A DNA stretch of 64,000 bases from positions 6,171 to 70,170 of the forward strand of contig DHQL01000023.1 in the NCBI GenBank assembly GCA_002408085.1, written 5' to 3'. Positions 42,565 to 52,458 of the stretch are shown piece by piece. Every line of letters begins with the position of its first letter. Position 1 is the first letter of the stretch. Both the position numbers and the translations under genes were made by a program. Under the pieces are notes generated by a model that worked only from the letters and a program-made list of their open reading frames with translations, had not been told where the DNA came from and ran no database searches. The DNA is from Spirochaeta sp. UBA5339 (GTDB lineage Bacteria; Spirochaetota; Spirochaetia; DSM-2461).

Positions 42565-43941
42565 CTAGAGGATATAGCGGCTTAAATCCCTGTCCTGTAT
42601 CACTTCACCCAGACGGTCATTCACATAGTCCGGGGTGATATCAATGGTCTGCCCCTTGATCTCGGGAGCGTTGAAGGAAACCTCCTCCAGAAGGAGCTCC
42701 ATTATGGTGTGCAGCCTCCGGGCTCCGATATTCTCGGTCTTGTTATTCACATCCTCAGCCAGCTCTGCCAACCGGCGAATGGCATCGGGAGTGAAGTTGA
42801 GAACAACCTCCTCTGTCCCCATCAGCTCGGTGTACTGCTTGATCAGCGCCGTTTTGGGCTGGGTCAGAATCATCTCGAAGGCATCGGCATTCAGATCCTC
42901 AAGCTCCACACGGATCGGAAAACGTCCCTGAAGTTCGGGAATAAGATCCGAGGGTTTGGAGAGGTTGAAGGCACCCGCCGCGATAAACAGGATATGGGAG
43001 GTGTCCACCATACCGAACTTGGTATTGACTGTTGACCCCTCAACTATGGGAAGAATATCCCGCTGAACACCCTCGCGGGAGACGTCCTGTCCCCCGGCCT
43101 TGGTTCCCGAAGTGGCGATCTTGTCGATCTCGTCGATAAAGATCATTCCCATATTCTGTACCCGGTCCCGGGCGATATCCACTGCGTTGTCGCTGTCTAT
43201 CAGTTTCTCAGTCTGCTCGGCCAGGAGAATCTCTCTGGCCTGTGAGACCTTCACCTTCCGGGTTTTCCGGTTCATGCCGCCGAAGATGTTTCCAAGGGCG
43301 CCCATTTTCATATCCATGGACTCCATCCCCGAGCCCGAGAAGATCTCGATGGAGGGGCCTCCGCCGCCGGTGGTGTTCACCTCGACGACCCGGTCCTCCA
43401 GCTCTCCTTCCCTGAGCTTTCTGCGGAGCACCTCACGGGTATGAGCACCGGGAGCCTCGGGAATCACATCGGGCAGATTCCCGTGCTCATCGGGCATGGG
43501 GGGCTTCTGCTTGCTTCCGGGAAGAAGGAGGTCCAGCAGGGCCTCCTCCGCCGCTGATTCAGCGTCCGCCTGTACTCCCTCTTTCAGCTCATTCTTAACC
43601 ATGGCCACCGCAGCGGCCATCAGGTCACGTACCATGGACTCCACGTCCCGGCCCACATAACCCACCTCGGTAAACTTAGTGGCTTCCACCTTGATAAAGG
43701 GGGCACCGCAGAGCTTGGAGAGACGGCGGGCGATCTCGGTCTTACCCACACCCGTGGGCCCGATCATAATGATGTTCTTGGGGGCAATCTCGTCCCGAAG
43801 CTCATCGGGAAGACGGGAGCGTCTCAGGCGGTTTCTCAGGGCAATGGCCACAGCCTTCTTCGCCTTGTCCTGACCGATTATATATCTGTCCAGTTCCGCG
43901 ACAATCTCTTTGGGTGTCTGCAGTTCCAGTCCTATACTCAT
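42565..43941 (-). CDS. hslU: ATP-dependent protease ATPase subunit HslU
   Basis: 458 residues. AAA+ unfoldase with Walker A GPTGVGKT (61-68), an intermediate I domain (about 110-240), Walker [11 protein letters not shown], and the C-terminal end LSRYIL, the tail that plugs into and activates HslV. It unfolds substrates such as misfolded or regulatory proteins. The start overlaps the hslV stop by 4 bases, so subunits are made together. Linkage to division and flagellar genes is typical of this spirochaete cluster. Confidence 0.96.
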   Translation of the reverse strand: MSIGLELQTPKEIVAELDRYIIGQDKAKKAVAIALRNRLRRSRLPDELRDEIAPKNIIMIGPTGVGKTEIARRLSKLCGAPFIKVEATKFTEVGYVGRDVESMVRDLMAAAVAMVKNELKEGVQADAESAAEEALLDLLLPGSKQKPPMPDEHGNLPDVIPEAPGAHTREVLRRKLREGELEDRVVEVNTTGGGGPSIEIFSGSGMESMDMKMGALGNIFGGMNRKTRKVKVSQAREILLAEQTEKLIDSDNAVDIARDRVQNMGMIFIDEIDKIATSGTKAGGQDVSREGVQRDILPIVEGSTVNTKFGMVDTSHILFIAAGAFNLSKPSDLIPELQGRFPIRVELEDLNADAFEMILTQPKTALIKQYTELMGTEEVVLNFTPDAIRRLAELAEDVNNKTENIGARRLHTIMELLLEEVSFNAPEIKGQTIDITPDYVNDRLGEVIQDRDLSRYIL

Positions 43942-44474
43942 ACAATTTCCTCCACAATAATATTGTGATTGGTGTAGACGCAGATGTCCGCGGCAATCTC
44001 AAGAGAACGCTTTGCGATCTCTGCGGCATCCAGGTCGGAGCCGTCCATATAGGCCTTGGCCGCGGCATAGGCGTAGTTTCCGCCGCTGCCGATGGCAATG
44101 CATCCGTTTTCAGGCTCTATAACATCTCCGGTTCCCGAAAGAACCAGTATTTTTTCCCTGTCCATAACCAGAAGCATCGCCTCAAGACGGCGGAGGGCCC
44201 GGTCGGTCCTCCAGTCCTTGGCAAGCTCCACGGCCGAGCGGGTTACATCCCCGCCGAACTCTCTGAGCTTCCCCTCAAAGCGCTCTTCCAGTGTAAAGGC
44301 GTCGGCGGTGGAACCGGCAAAGCCGCAGACCACCTGTCCGCCGAGGAGGCGGCGTACCTTGCGGGCGTTGCCCTTCATAACAACCGATTCACCCATGGTC
44401 ACCTGACCGTCTCCGGCCATGGCCATCTTTCCGTCTTTCTTGACGGCCAGTATCGTTGTTCCTCTCAATTTCAT
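43938..44474 (-). CDS. hslV: ATP-dependent protease subunit HslV
   Basis: 178 residues. The catalytic threonine should be T6, freed by removal of MKLRG ([20 protein letters not shown] follows). Family stretches include [20 protein letters not shown] and the end [11 protein letters not shown]. It is the proteasome-like core that pairs with HslU. AGGAG lies upstream; the start overlaps the xerC stop by 4 bases. Confidence 0.96.
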   Translation of the reverse strand: MKLRGTTILAVKKDGKMAMAGDGQVTMGESVVMKGNARKVRRLLGGQVVCGFAGSTADAFTLEERFEGKLREFGGDVTRSAVELAKDWRTDRALRRLEAMLLVMDREKILVLSGTGDVIEPENGCIAIGSGGNYAYAAAKAYMDGSDLDAAEIAKRSLEIAADICVYTNHNIIVEEIV

Positions 44475-45406
44475 ACAGAACTCCTGTGAGTTTTATCTTT
44501 TGTCTTTTTCCCTGTGTTCCTTCCATGGGGATGGGCGTTCCGGTAGACCTGACGAATCCGCTCAATCCCCGTATGGGTATAGACCTGAGTCGTCGACAGA
44601 CTGGCATGGCCCAGCATCTCCTGCACCACCCTTATATCGGCTCCCTCGTTGAGGACCTCCGTTGCAAAGGCATGGCGGAAGGCATGGGGTCCGATCTTGC
44701 GGTTCAGCCCCGACTTTCTCATATACTTCTGAAGGATGTAGTAGACACCCCTTGTAGTCAGTCCCCTTCCTGCCTCATCAAGAATCAGAGCCCGGATAGT
44801 ACCGAGTCCCTTCCCTTCCAGATGCTGCTGCCTCAGGGGAAGATAGGCGTTCAGGGCCTTCCGGGCCTGTTCACCGATAAATACATAACGCTGTCTGCCG
44901 CCCTTACCGCTGATCAGTATCCTGTCGGAGGCGGCATCCTCAACATTCAGATGGCAGAGCTCGCTGACACGGCAGCCCGTTGAGTAGAGCATCTCGAAGA
45001 GGACTCTGTCCCGGCAGGGGGCAAAGTCATTACCTTCCACCTGTTCAATAAGGAGGGAGACCTCCCTGTTGGTCAGATAGACCGGCAGGTGAGAGGGCTT
45101 TTTCATGGATTTGAGCCCCGTAAAGGGATTGCCCTTTACCTCACCCCTCTTTTCAAGGAAGCTGTAGTAGCCCTTAAGGGAGCTGAGGGTGCGATTAATG
45201 GTCGACGCAGCCAGCTGCCTCATGCTGAGGGTGCTGATATAGAGCCTTGCCTCATCCCGTCCGGCCTCTTCCAGAGGAACTCCCTGATCTTCCAGGAAGC
45301 TGATCCATGAGCCGATATCGGTGCTGTAGGCCTTCAGGGTCCGTTCAGAGAGTCCCTTGAGATTTCGTATATACTGTCCGTACTCTCTGATTGCGTCATC
45401 ACTCAT
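44471..45406 (-). CDS. xerC: Tyrosine recombinase XerC-like
   Basis: 311 residues. An N-terminal SAM-like core-binding domain (about 5-92) precedes a catalytic domain with the full set R146, K168, H241, R244, H267 and nucleophile Y276. It should act at dif sites to resolve chromosome dimers with the other recombinase in this cluster (47142-48035). Overlaps: 1 base with dprA, 4 with hslV. A tail of about 30 basic residues follows the Tyr. The C versus D label rests on position and could be swapped. Confidence 0.88.
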   Translation of the reverse strand: MSDDAIREYGQYIRNLKGLSERTLKAYSTDIGSWISFLEDQGVPLEEAGRDEARLYISTLSMRQLAASTINRTLSSLKGYYSFLEKRGEVKGNPFTGLKSMKKPSHLPVYLTNREVSLLIEQVEGNDFAPCRDRVLFEMLYSTGCRVSELCHLNVEDAASDRILISGKGGRQRYVFIGEQARKALNAYLPLRQQHLEGKGLGTIRALILDEAGRGLTTRGVYYILQKYMRKSGLNRKIGPHAFRHAFATEVLNEGADIRVVQEMLGHASLSTTQVYTHTGIERIRQVYRNAHPHGRNTGKKTKDKTHRSSV

Positions 45407-46413
45407 TAAAGCTGAACCCTCCCCTTGTAGAAAATCAGACTCTCTTCCATCTCTCGGTCCATCAATCCGGCGGCATGGGCCGCAGCATCTTCAACAGACG
45501 CTCCCTGCCTCAATCTGCCCTCTGCCGGCAAGTCATTGGAAAATGAACCGGTAAATGCACCGGGAAAAACATCCTTCAGGGATGAGATAATCTGGGCACC
45601 GTCATCAGCTAGAGCAGCGCTTCCGGCACCGCGGCTTCCAGTCAGCCCCGCCCTGTGAACCAGAACATCCCGGCCCTGATCCAGTGCGAAGTCTGCGGTA
45701 TAGAGGGCTCCGGAACGGGCCGGTGCCTGAACAATCACAACAGAGCCGCTCAGTCCGCTGATGATTCTGTTCCTTTTGGGAAAATTGTATCGGGCGGCTG
45801 CCGTGCCGGGAGTGAACTCCGAAATAATTCCCCCACCCAGATCCAGGATACGTGCAGCCAGATCCCTGTTGCATGAGGGATAGACCCGGTCGCAACCGGT
45901 CCCCAGAACAGACCATGTTCTTCCCTTTGCTGCTGCAACGCCCCGGTGGGCGGCCTCATCAATACCTCTGGCAAGGCCTGAAATAAGGGGGATTCCCGCA
46001 GCTCCCGCTTCCGCACCAAGACAGAAGGCTCCCCGGTCCGCCCCGAGGCTCGGCCTGCGGGTCCCGACCACCGCCAGGGCATCTGCGTGCCGGGGAGGAA
46101 GGGTTCCCCTGTAAAAGAGGAGGAAGGGAGGATCATAGATATTCTTCAGAACATCGGGGTACTCCTCCGAGCCGTACCAGCACCAGGAGATGCCCGATCT
46201 ATCAGTCCTTTTCAGATCTTCTTCAGCCTTCTTCAGAATTTCAGAGGGAATAAAACTGCGCATCCTGCACCTGCGGCCCGTATGCCACTCAAGCTCAAAA
46301 CGGCTGAGGCGCATAAAATCGGCGGGTTCGGGATAGCCTTTAAGAAGATTCATCTTTTCGGCTGCACTGAGTGATCCCAGACTGCCTGCGGCAAAGAGCA
46401 TAACTGGATTCAT
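45406..46413 (-). CDS. dprA: DNA-processing protein DprA (Smf)
   Basis: 335 residues. A helical N-terminus precedes the Rossmann-type DprA core (about 85-280) with VVGTRRPSLGA, ISGLARGIDEAAHRG, VLGTGCDRVYP and the PKRNRIISGLS motif. It loads RecA on incoming single-stranded DNA in transformation. A C-terminal segment (about 285-335) is poorly matched to the usual winged helix. It overlaps neighbours by one base on each side (TAATG). In Treponema pallidum topA follows dprA; here xerC does. Confidence 0.93.
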   Translation of the reverse strand: MNPVMLFAAGSLGSLSAAEKMNLLKGYPEPADFMRLSRFELEWHTGRRCRMRSFIPSEILKKAEEDLKRTDRSGISWCWYGSEEYPDVLKNIYDPPFLLFYRGTLPPRHADALAVVGTRRPSLGADRGAFCLGAEAGAAGIPLISGLARGIDEAAHRGVAAAKGRTWSVLGTGCDRVYPSCNRDLAARILDLGGGIISEFTPGTAAARYNFPKRNRIISGLSGSVVIVQAPARSGALYTADFALDQGRDVLVHRAGLTGSRGAGSAALADDGAQIISSLKDVFPGAFTGSFSNDLPAEGRLRQGASVEDAAAHAAGLMDREMEESLIFYKGRVQL

Positions 46414-47123
46414 TAAAAGGCCTCCCTGATTCGGTCAAGGTACTGCCGTGCCTGCTCTTTTTCGCCGCTGAAACCGGAAATGGTGAGGAGCCTGTTGTAC
46501 TGCTCCATGGCTTTTTCACCCATTCCCATCTGTTCCAGAAGCTGACCGTACAGAAGAAGAGCCCGGCCGTCGCTGCGTTCTATCTTCAGATACTGCTCAA
46601 GATAGGGTTCTGCTTCAAAGGCCCTGTTCAGCTCATAGATATAGAGGATGGCCAGGGAGTAGTAGGGCGCCGTATAGCGGGCATCCAGACTGATGGCCCT
46701 GAGATAGTCCGCCTCGGCCTGTTCCAGCTCTTCAAGGCGCTCTTCGGCGCTGCTTCTGGTTATGGCCAGACGGGATACGGCTACACCCCGGTAGTAGTAC
46801 ATCCGGCTGTCCCCGGAGGTGATCTCCAGGGCCCGGGAGAAGCTGTCAACCGCGGGTCCGTACATCTCATAGTCCATAAACTTCATCCCCAGGACCCTGT
46901 AGTACCGGGCGGTGTTCTTTCCGGCGGTAATGGCGTCGTTAAGCTCATCCTCCCAGCGGTTAATATCTTTTCTGATCTCCCTGATCTTCTCAGGCTCCTC
47001 GGCATCGCCGACCTTCTCTATTTCATAGACTCTTTCGGCCAGCTCGTTGTTGCGCATGGGCTTACAGGAGGAGAGAGCGACGGCAAGAGCCAGAACGCCG
47101 ACAGCAATGAGAATCTTTTTCAT
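46413..47123 (-). CDS. TPR-repeat lipoprotein
   Basis: 236 residues from ATG 47123. The frame opens at 47141, but AGGAGG lies inside those first six codons, directly serving the second ATG. Signal peptide with lipobox LSSC (Cys at about residue 20). Then come about four tetratricopeptide-like helix pairs (RYYRVLGMKFMDYEMYGPAV, RMYYYRGVAVSRLA, ASYSLAILYIY-type, RALLLYGQLLEQMGMGEKAM). TPR arrays bind partner proteins. The place between xerD and dprA in the division cluster suggests envelope or division work; its function is unknown. Confidence 0.85.
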   Translation of the reverse strand: MKKILIAVGVLALAVALSSCKPMRNNELAERVYEIEKVGDAEEPEKIREIRKDINRWEDELNDAITAGKNTARYYRVLGMKFMDYEMYGPAVDSFSRALEITSGDSRMYYYRGVAVSRLAITRSSAEERLEELEQAEADYLRAISLDARYTAPYYSLAILYIYELNRAFEAEPYLEQYLKIERSDGRALLLYGQLLEQMGMGEKAMEQYNRLLTISGFSGEKEQARQYLDRIREAF

Positions 47124-47141
47124 ATTACTCCTCCTTTTCAT

Positions 47142-48035
47142 CTATGCCTTCCCCCTGGGGTGGAAGGACTCATGGGCCTGCTGCAGATCGTCCCGGTTCA
47201 GATGGGTATAGATCTGTGTGGTGCTGATATCAGAGTGGCCCAGCATCTCCTGTACCGACCGGAGGTCCGCTCCTCCCTGGAGCAGATGGGTAGCAAAGGA
47301 GTGGCGCAGTGTATGGATCTTACCGCTCACCCCCGCCCTCTCGGCGGTAGTTTTAAAGTTTTTCCACATTCCCTTGCGGGAGAGGCCCTTGCCCCGGTTG
47401 TTCAGAAAAAGGGCATTGGTCATAATCCCCGGCCTGACAAGAAGGGGACGGACATCGCTGAGGTAGATCTTGAGCCAGTGCTCGGCTACAGGCCCCAGAG
47501 GAACCCAGCGCTCCTTCTGTCCCTTACCGAAAACCTGAATCATTCCCTCATCCATAAAGATATTGGTCATCTCCAGGTCAACAGCTTCGGAAACCCGGAG
47601 TCCGCAGCTGTAGATCAGTTCATACAGGGTCCGGTCCCGCTGTCCCAGCAGGGTGTCCAGGGGGATGGCGTCCAGAAAGGCCTCCACCTCCTCCAGGGTC
47701 ATCACCTCGGGAAGGGACTGGGTAATCCTGGGCATATCGATGCCCTGGAGGGGATTGTCCTGGCGGTATCCGCCGAGGATAAGAAACTCCATCATCGACC
47801 GGAGACTGCTCAGTATCCGGGACAGTGTTCTGGGACTCAGATCCTGCTCCGACTGCCGTACAGCCAGAAGATAGTTCTCCAGACCGGGGGTATCAAGATC
47901 CTCCCAGCTTCTGCCGCCGGTTTCCAGGAATTCTTCCAGTTTCAGCACCTCCCTGAGGTAGGCTTCCACCGTATTGGGAGACATACGGAGCTCAACAGTT
48001 AGGTAGATCTGAAACTTACCTGATAGTTTCTGCAT
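47142..48035 (-). CDS. xerD: Tyrosine recombinase XerD-like
   Basis: 297 residues. Core-binding domain (about 5-95), then catalytic residues R147, K171, H241, R244, H267 and Y276, the same positions (within three residues) as in the other recombinase of this cluster. It follows ftsZ by 2 bases. A pair with different DNA-binding domains fits the XerC/XerD dif system. No dif-like site was found in the window. Confidence 0.88.
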   Translation of the reverse strand: MQKLSGKFQIYLTVELRMSPNTVEAYLREVLKLEEFLETGGRSWEDLDTPGLENYLLAVRQSEQDLSPRTLSRILSSLRSMMEFLILGGYRQDNPLQGIDMPRITQSLPEVMTLEEVEAFLDAIPLDTLLGQRDRTLYELIYSCGLRVSEAVDLEMTNIFMDEGMIQVFGKGQKERWVPLGPVAEHWLKIYLSDVRPLLVRPGIMTNALFLNNRGKGLSRKGMWKNFKTTAERAGVSGKIHTLRHSFATHLLQGGADLRSVQEMLGHSDISTTQIYTHLNRDDLQQAHESFHPRGKA

Positions 48036-48037
48036 CT

Positions 48038-49225
48038 TCAGTTTCCGGGCTTTCTGTTTCTCAGGTATGTGGGTACATAGAGGTCGGACTCACTGGCTCC
48101 CGAACCCACAAGACTCTGGAAGGGACTGCCTGTGGAGACCTCTTCCTCCTTTGACTCGTAAAAGCTCTTCCATTTGTCATAGGGAAGGATCTCGTCACTA
48201 CCGCTGCCCAGGGGAGCTTCGGGTACGATCTCCTCTTCCTCCTGCACCTCGCCCAGATGCTTTTTGGGGTGAAAACCGGTGGCAATAACGGTTACCTTGA
48301 TCTCGTCATCCATGGCATCGTCATTTGTAACTCCCGAAATAACAATCGCCTCGGAATCGGTATTCTCGGTGATAATGTCCATAACTTCCGCAAACTCGGC
48401 GAGAGCAAAGTCCTGACCATGGGATACATTGACCAGAAGTCCGATGGCGCCGTCGATAGAGGCGTCTTCCAGTAGAGGATTGTTGATGGCGCTGGTAGCC
48501 GCATCGATGGCCCGGTTGTCGCCGCGGCCGGTTCCGATACCCATAAGGGCCTCACCCTGACCGTTCATTACCGCCTTTACATCGGCAAAGTCGATATTTA
48601 TCTCGCCGTGCTGGGTGATAAGGTCGGAAATTCCCTGAACCCCCATACGCAGGACATCATCGGCCTTGAGAAAGGCCTCCCGGATAGGGGTGTTCTTCTC
48701 TACGATCTTCATCAGGTTTTCGTTGGGGATGGTGATAACGGTGTCGCACTCCTCGTAGAGCTTGCGGATACCGTCCTCGGCAAGAGCCATTTTCCGTCTC
48801 TGTTCGAAGCTGAAGGGTTTTGTCACGACGGCCACAGTCAGAGCACCCAGTTCCTTGGCAATCCTGGCAATAACGGGAGCCGATCCAGTACCGGTACCCC
48901 CTCCCATGCCGGCGGTGATAAAGACCATGTCCGCCCCTTTCAGGATGTTTTTCAGGGTCTCCTTATCCTCTTCCGCCGCCTGAGCGCCGATGTCGGGATT
49001 TCCCCCGGCGCCGAGGCCTCCGGTCAGCTTTGTCCCCAGAGGCAGCTTAATAGATGCCTCGGACTTCTCCAGAGCCTGCAGGTCGGTGTTGGTCGCAATA
49101 AACTCAACACCCTGTACACCGCATGAAATCATTCTGTTCACAGCATTGCTGCCGCCGCCTCCCGCACCAATCACTTTGATGACGGTCTTGTTACCCAAAG
49201 TCTCATCGAGTATCTCAAGTTCCAT
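48038..49225 (-). CDS. ftsZ: Cell division protein FtsZ
   Basis: 395 residues. Tubulin-like GTPase with G-box GGGTGTGSA (108-116), the T7-loop with [11 protein letters not shown], and the C-terminal peptide [11 protein letters not shown] that binds FtsA and other partners. It polymerises to the Z ring at midcell. GGGAGGGG precedes the ATG. A 66-base gap from ftsA contains a weak stem (CAGGC/GCCTG) without a T run. Confidence 0.97.
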   Translation of the reverse strand: MELEILDETLGNKTVIKVIGAGGGGSNAVNRMISCGVQGVEFIATNTDLQALEKSEASIKLPLGTKLTGGLGAGGNPDIGAQAAEEDKETLKNILKGADMVFITAGMGGGTGTGSAPVIARIAKELGALTVAVVTKPFSFEQRRKMALAEDGIRKLYEECDTVITIPNENLMKIVEKNTPIREAFLKADDVLRMGVQGISDLITQHGEINIDFADVKAVMNGQGEALMGIGTGRGDNRAIDAATSAINNPLLEDASIDGAIGLLVNVSHGQDFALAEFAEVMDIITENTDSEAIVISGVTNDDAMDDEIKVTVIATGFHPKKHLGEVQEEEEIVPEAPLGSGSDEILPYDKWKSFYESKEEEVSTGSPFQSLVGSGASESDLYVPTYLRNRKPGN

Positions 49226-49291
49226 AAATCCCCTCCCAAGGATAGATGTCCATTTAGTCTATTTGATCAGGCATCACAGCCTGTCAGTTCC

Positions 49292-50521
49292 TTAAAAAAA
49301 GTTGGATGCCCACTCCTTCAACCTGGTCCAGATCTGCCTGCCCGAGGGCAGCTCACTCTCACCACCGCCTGCTTCGATTCTGTTATGAACGTCCATAACA
49401 AGACCGATGGCCGTCGTCCATTCGGGGCCTCTGCACTCGGAAGGCAGATTCTTCATCCCTCCGGACAGGGCAATACGAACGGGACGCTGGAAGATATCCG
49501 ATGCCAGCTCTCCCACTCCCGGAAGAAGGGCTCCGCCTCCGGCCAGAACAACACCGCCTCCCAGACGGTTCATATACCCCTTCTGATGGAGCTGCTTCCG
49601 GATCAGAAGGAAGATCTCCGCCATCCGGGACTGAGTAATCTGGCAGACATCCAGTTCCGAAATGCTCCTGGGAGCACGGCCGCCGATTCCCGGCAGAAGG
49701 ACCTCCTGACTGGGATCAACCAGAGGCTCCCAGCATTTGGCCTGGGTCAGTTTGATCTTTTCAGCCTGCTCCATGGACTGCTCCAGGCAGATGGAGAGAT
49801 CAGTGGTTATCTGCTCCCCCGCCACAGGCAGGGAACCTGAAAAGTGGGGCGCACCTTCCATATAGACGATAACATCGCTTGTGCCGCCGCCTATATCAAT
49901 ATAAAGAACTCCCAGTTCCATCTCGTCGGTGGAAAGAACAGCCCGGGAACCCACCAGAGACTCCAGGGAGATCTCATTCACCCTGTAGCCGCTTCTGTTG
50001 GCGCACTTTATCAGATTCTGGGTGGCCGCAATGCTGCCGGTTATGATATGAACATCCGCCTCAAGACGGACACCGATCATATCCAGAGGATCTCTGATCC
50101 CCACCTTATCATCCACCATATAGTGCTGAGGAATCACATGAAGAATCTCCCGGTCCATGGGCACGGCAATGGCCTTGGCGGCATCCACCACCCTGTCAAT
50201 ATCCTGTTTTGTAACTTCACGGCCCTTGCCGCTTACGGCCACAACACCCCTTGAGTTAAGACCTTCCACATTCCCGCTGGTAACGGCGGTATAAACATCA
50301 TGAACGGTTCTGCCCGCTTCCTGCTCCGCCGCCTCAATGGCATCGGCAATGGCCTTCTGGGCAGCCTCAATATTTACGACAACTCCCTTGCGCAGACCGT
50401 CGGAGGGTACCGAACCGGCTCCGGCAAAGCAGAGCTCGCCGGATTCATCATACTCGGCAATCAGAGCTGACACCCTGCTGGTGCCTATGTCCAGTCCAAC
50501 AATAATATCTCTATCCGGCAA
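49292..50521 (-). CDS. ftsA: Cell division protein FtsA
   Basis: 409 residues. Actin-like ATPase: phosphate 1 loop IIVGLDIGTSRVSALIAEYD, phosphate 2 DIGGGTSDVIVY, adenosine motif GGVVLAGGGALLPGV, and a C-terminal membrane helix (WTRLKEWASNFF). It anchors FtsZ to the membrane. The start is TTG, with GGGAGG 10 bases upstream; no in-frame ATG lies near. Confidence 0.95.
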   Translation of the reverse strand: MPDRDIIVGLDIGTSRVSALIAEYDESGELCFAGAGSVPSDGLRKGVVVNIEAAQKAIADAIEAAEQEAGRTVHDVYTAVTSGNVEGLNSRGVVAVSGKGREVTKQDIDRVVDAAKAIAVPMDREILHVIPQHYMVDDKVGIRDPLDMIGVRLEADVHIITGSIAATQNLIKCANRSGYRVNEISLESLVGSRAVLSTDEMELGVLYIDIGGGTSDVIVYMEGAPHFSGSLPVAGEQITTDLSICLEQSMEQAEKIKLTQAKCWEPLVDPSQEVLLPGIGGRAPRSISELDVCQITQSRMAEIFLLIRKQLHQKGYMNRLGGGVVLAGGGALLPGVGELASDIFQRPVRIALSGGMKNLPSECRGPEWTTAIGLVMDVHNRIEAGGGESELPSGRQIWTRLKEWASNFF

Positions 50522-50523
50522 AA

Positions 50524-51300
50524 CTAATTGCCCTCCCTTATCTTCAGAACCACCTGATCAGTTCTGAAATCTGCATATTCAATTTCCCCGGCCTGCGTCC
50601 CCGTATCCAGGGAGTCCAGAACCAGCAGGATTTTTTTCATAACACCGTCATTGAGCCCTGTTGAGACCAGTACCGGCAGTCCGTAGGCACTGGTATAGAG
50701 AAGAACCTCATAAAGTGCCCCTTCGAGCTTCTTTACAGAAAGCTCTGAGATCTGATTGAACAGAAGGGGAGAATCCGCCTTCAGTGTCATCAGATCCCTC
50801 AAAAAGGGCGTCAGCGCCTCTGGAAGTGCCGTGATATCCTCAAGATCAAGTCCCGAAAGCACAGGAAGATCTCTGTAGGGAGATGAATCCACCGCATTAT
50901 AAAGAACACCATACTCGTCAAAGACCATGACCTCTCGGCCCCCTTCCACAAACACCGTCCCCAGTGCCGACCGTCCGTAAAGGACCAGCTTCAAGGTGGC
51001 GGGGAACTGCTTTTCCACATAGGCCTTGCGGATCAGGGGTGAACTCTCATATCGGCTCACCAGCTCAGCCGCGTCAAGGGAAAGATAGTTTTCACTCCCT
51101 GTCAGACCGCCCATCATCAGAATTTCCTGATCACTGAGATTCAGATTGCACTCCAGAAGTATCTGGGCAATCTCCATTCTGGGCAGAATGACCAGACGGA
51201 AAACAATCTGCAGCACCAGCAGGAAGAGAACCACTGCAATGGAGACAAAAAGTATCTTCCTCACCCTGAAATAGAGGGCGCCCTGAACAGCCTCAGCCAC
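50524..51300 (-). CDS. ftsQ: Cell division protein FtsQ/DivIB
   Basis: 258 residues from GTG 51300. A short cytoplasmic part, one transmembrane helix (about 16-40), then a POTRA-like domain (EIAQILLECNLNLSDQEILM) and beta domain. It scaffolds FtsL and FtsW/FtsI in the septum. The open frame begins at GTG 51321, but GGGAGGTG seven bases before the GTG at 51300 decides the start. It overlaps the ftsW end by 8 bases. Confidence 0.88.
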   Translation of the reverse strand: MAEAVQGALYFRVRKILFVSIAVVLFLLVLQIVFRLVILPRMEIAQILLECNLNLSDQEILMMGGLTGSENYLSLDAAELVSRYESSPLIRKAYVEKQFPATLKLVLYGRSALGTVFVEGGREVMVFDEYGVLYNAVDSSPYRDLPVLSGLDLEDITALPEALTPFLRDLMTLKADSPLLFNQISELSVKKLEGALYEVLLYTSAYGLPVLVSTGLNDGVMKKILLVLDSLDTGTQAGEIEYADFRTDQVVLKIREGN

Positions 51301-52432
51301 TGCAGACCACCTCCCTCTCACCGGCCTTGTACCGGGAAAAATTGATCAGCAGGCCGAAAATCCCCAGAGTTACCAGGGTTGATGTACCTCCCGCTGAAAA
51401 TAGAGGGAGAGGTATACCCGTTGCCGGAAGCAGCCCGCAGACCACGGCGGCATTGATGAGAACCTGAAAGTAGACCGAAGAGGTCAGTCCGAAGGCCGCC
51501 AGACGCACATAACAGCTGGAACTGTTCAGGGCGATGGAGTAGCCCTTAAGGGCAAAAATCAGAAAAAGAACCAGAATAAAGATTATTCCGATAAACCCTG
51601 CTTCCTCGCCCACAACGGCAAAAACAAAGTCAGAATGAGCCGCGGGAAGCCCCCCCAGCTTGACTTCGCCCTGTCCCAGACCCAGGCCCAGAAAACTGCC
51701 GTTCTCCAGAGCCATTTTGGATTTCAGAATCTGATATCCCGCCCCCGAGGGGTCATCCAGAGGCCTCAGCCATGACTGAATACGGGCCAGACGGTAGGGT
51801 TTATTCATCACCATAGGTACGGCGACGCACACAACACCCACAGCCCCCAATCCGATAAAGGTCCAACTCATCCCTGCAAGAAAGAGCATAAGAATGGCCA
51901 GACAGAAAACATAGACCGCCGAAGAAAAATCATTCTGGAAGTAGACCAGCCCCGTCAGCAGGACCGTCCAAAAGAGGACGGGGAAAATGGATTTCTTAAA
52001 GTCATTAACCCGGTCCTTCTTCTTCTCCAGCAGATGGGCCACATGGAGGACCAGGGCGATTCTCACCAGCTCACTGGGCTGAAAGGAGAAGCCGCCTATC
52101 TCGAGCCACCTGGTTGCTCCGCCGGAGGTCGTCCCCAGACCCGTAAAGGTCAGAAAATTCAGAACCACTGTCATTATTAGAAAGGGAACAGTTGCCCTCC
52201 GGATCAGCTCAAGAGGGATACGGCTCAGGATATAGCTGAAAAGAGTCCCCAGGATGACCCAGATGATCTGACGGCTGAAAAAGTAGAAGGGATTCCCCGA
52301 TATTACACGGCCGAAGTGATAGGAAGCCGAAAACAGAGCGCTCACACCGGTTCCCGTAAGAAGAACCATAATGCCCAGAAGGCCGGAGTCACCCATTTTG
52401 TAGACCATGCGGTCAGCTTCGAATCGTCTCAT
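51293..52432 (-). CDS. ftsW: Septal peptidoglycan polymerase FtsW (SEDS family)
   Basis: 379 residues, about ten transmembrane helices. SEDS marks: FFSRQIIWVILG near the N-terminus, SFQPSELVRIALVLHVAHLL (the S-E-L near helix 4), AHSDFVFAVVGEEAGFIG with the acidic residues of the extracellular loop, and GIPLPLFSAGGTS. It polymerises lipid II with a class b PBP; ftsI is not next to it here. Confidence 0.94.
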   Translation of the reverse strand: MRRFEADRMVYKMGDSGLLGIMVLLTGTGVSALFSASYHFGRVISGNPFYFFSRQIIWVILGTLFSYILSRIPLELIRRATVPFLIMTVVLNFLTFTGLGTTSGGATRWLEIGGFSFQPSELVRIALVLHVAHLLEKKKDRVNDFKKSIFPVLFWTVLLTGLVYFQNDFSSAVYVFCLAILMLFLAGMSWTFIGLGAVGVVCVAVPMVMNKPYRLARIQSWLRPLDDPSGAGYQILKSKMALENGSFLGLGLGQGEVKLGGLPAAHSDFVFAVVGEEAGFIGIIFILVLFLIFALKGYSIALNSSSCYVRLAAFGLTSSVYFQVLINAAVVCGLLPATGIPLPLFSAGGTSTLVTLGIFGLLINFSRYKAGEREVVCSG

Positions 52433-52458
52433 CGTCCCTTGTATTACCCGTAACTACC

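Noticed and set aside
47160..48002. 280-residue plus-strand frame opposite xerD
   Set aside because: Shadow of xerD, whose catalytic residues are all present on the other strand.
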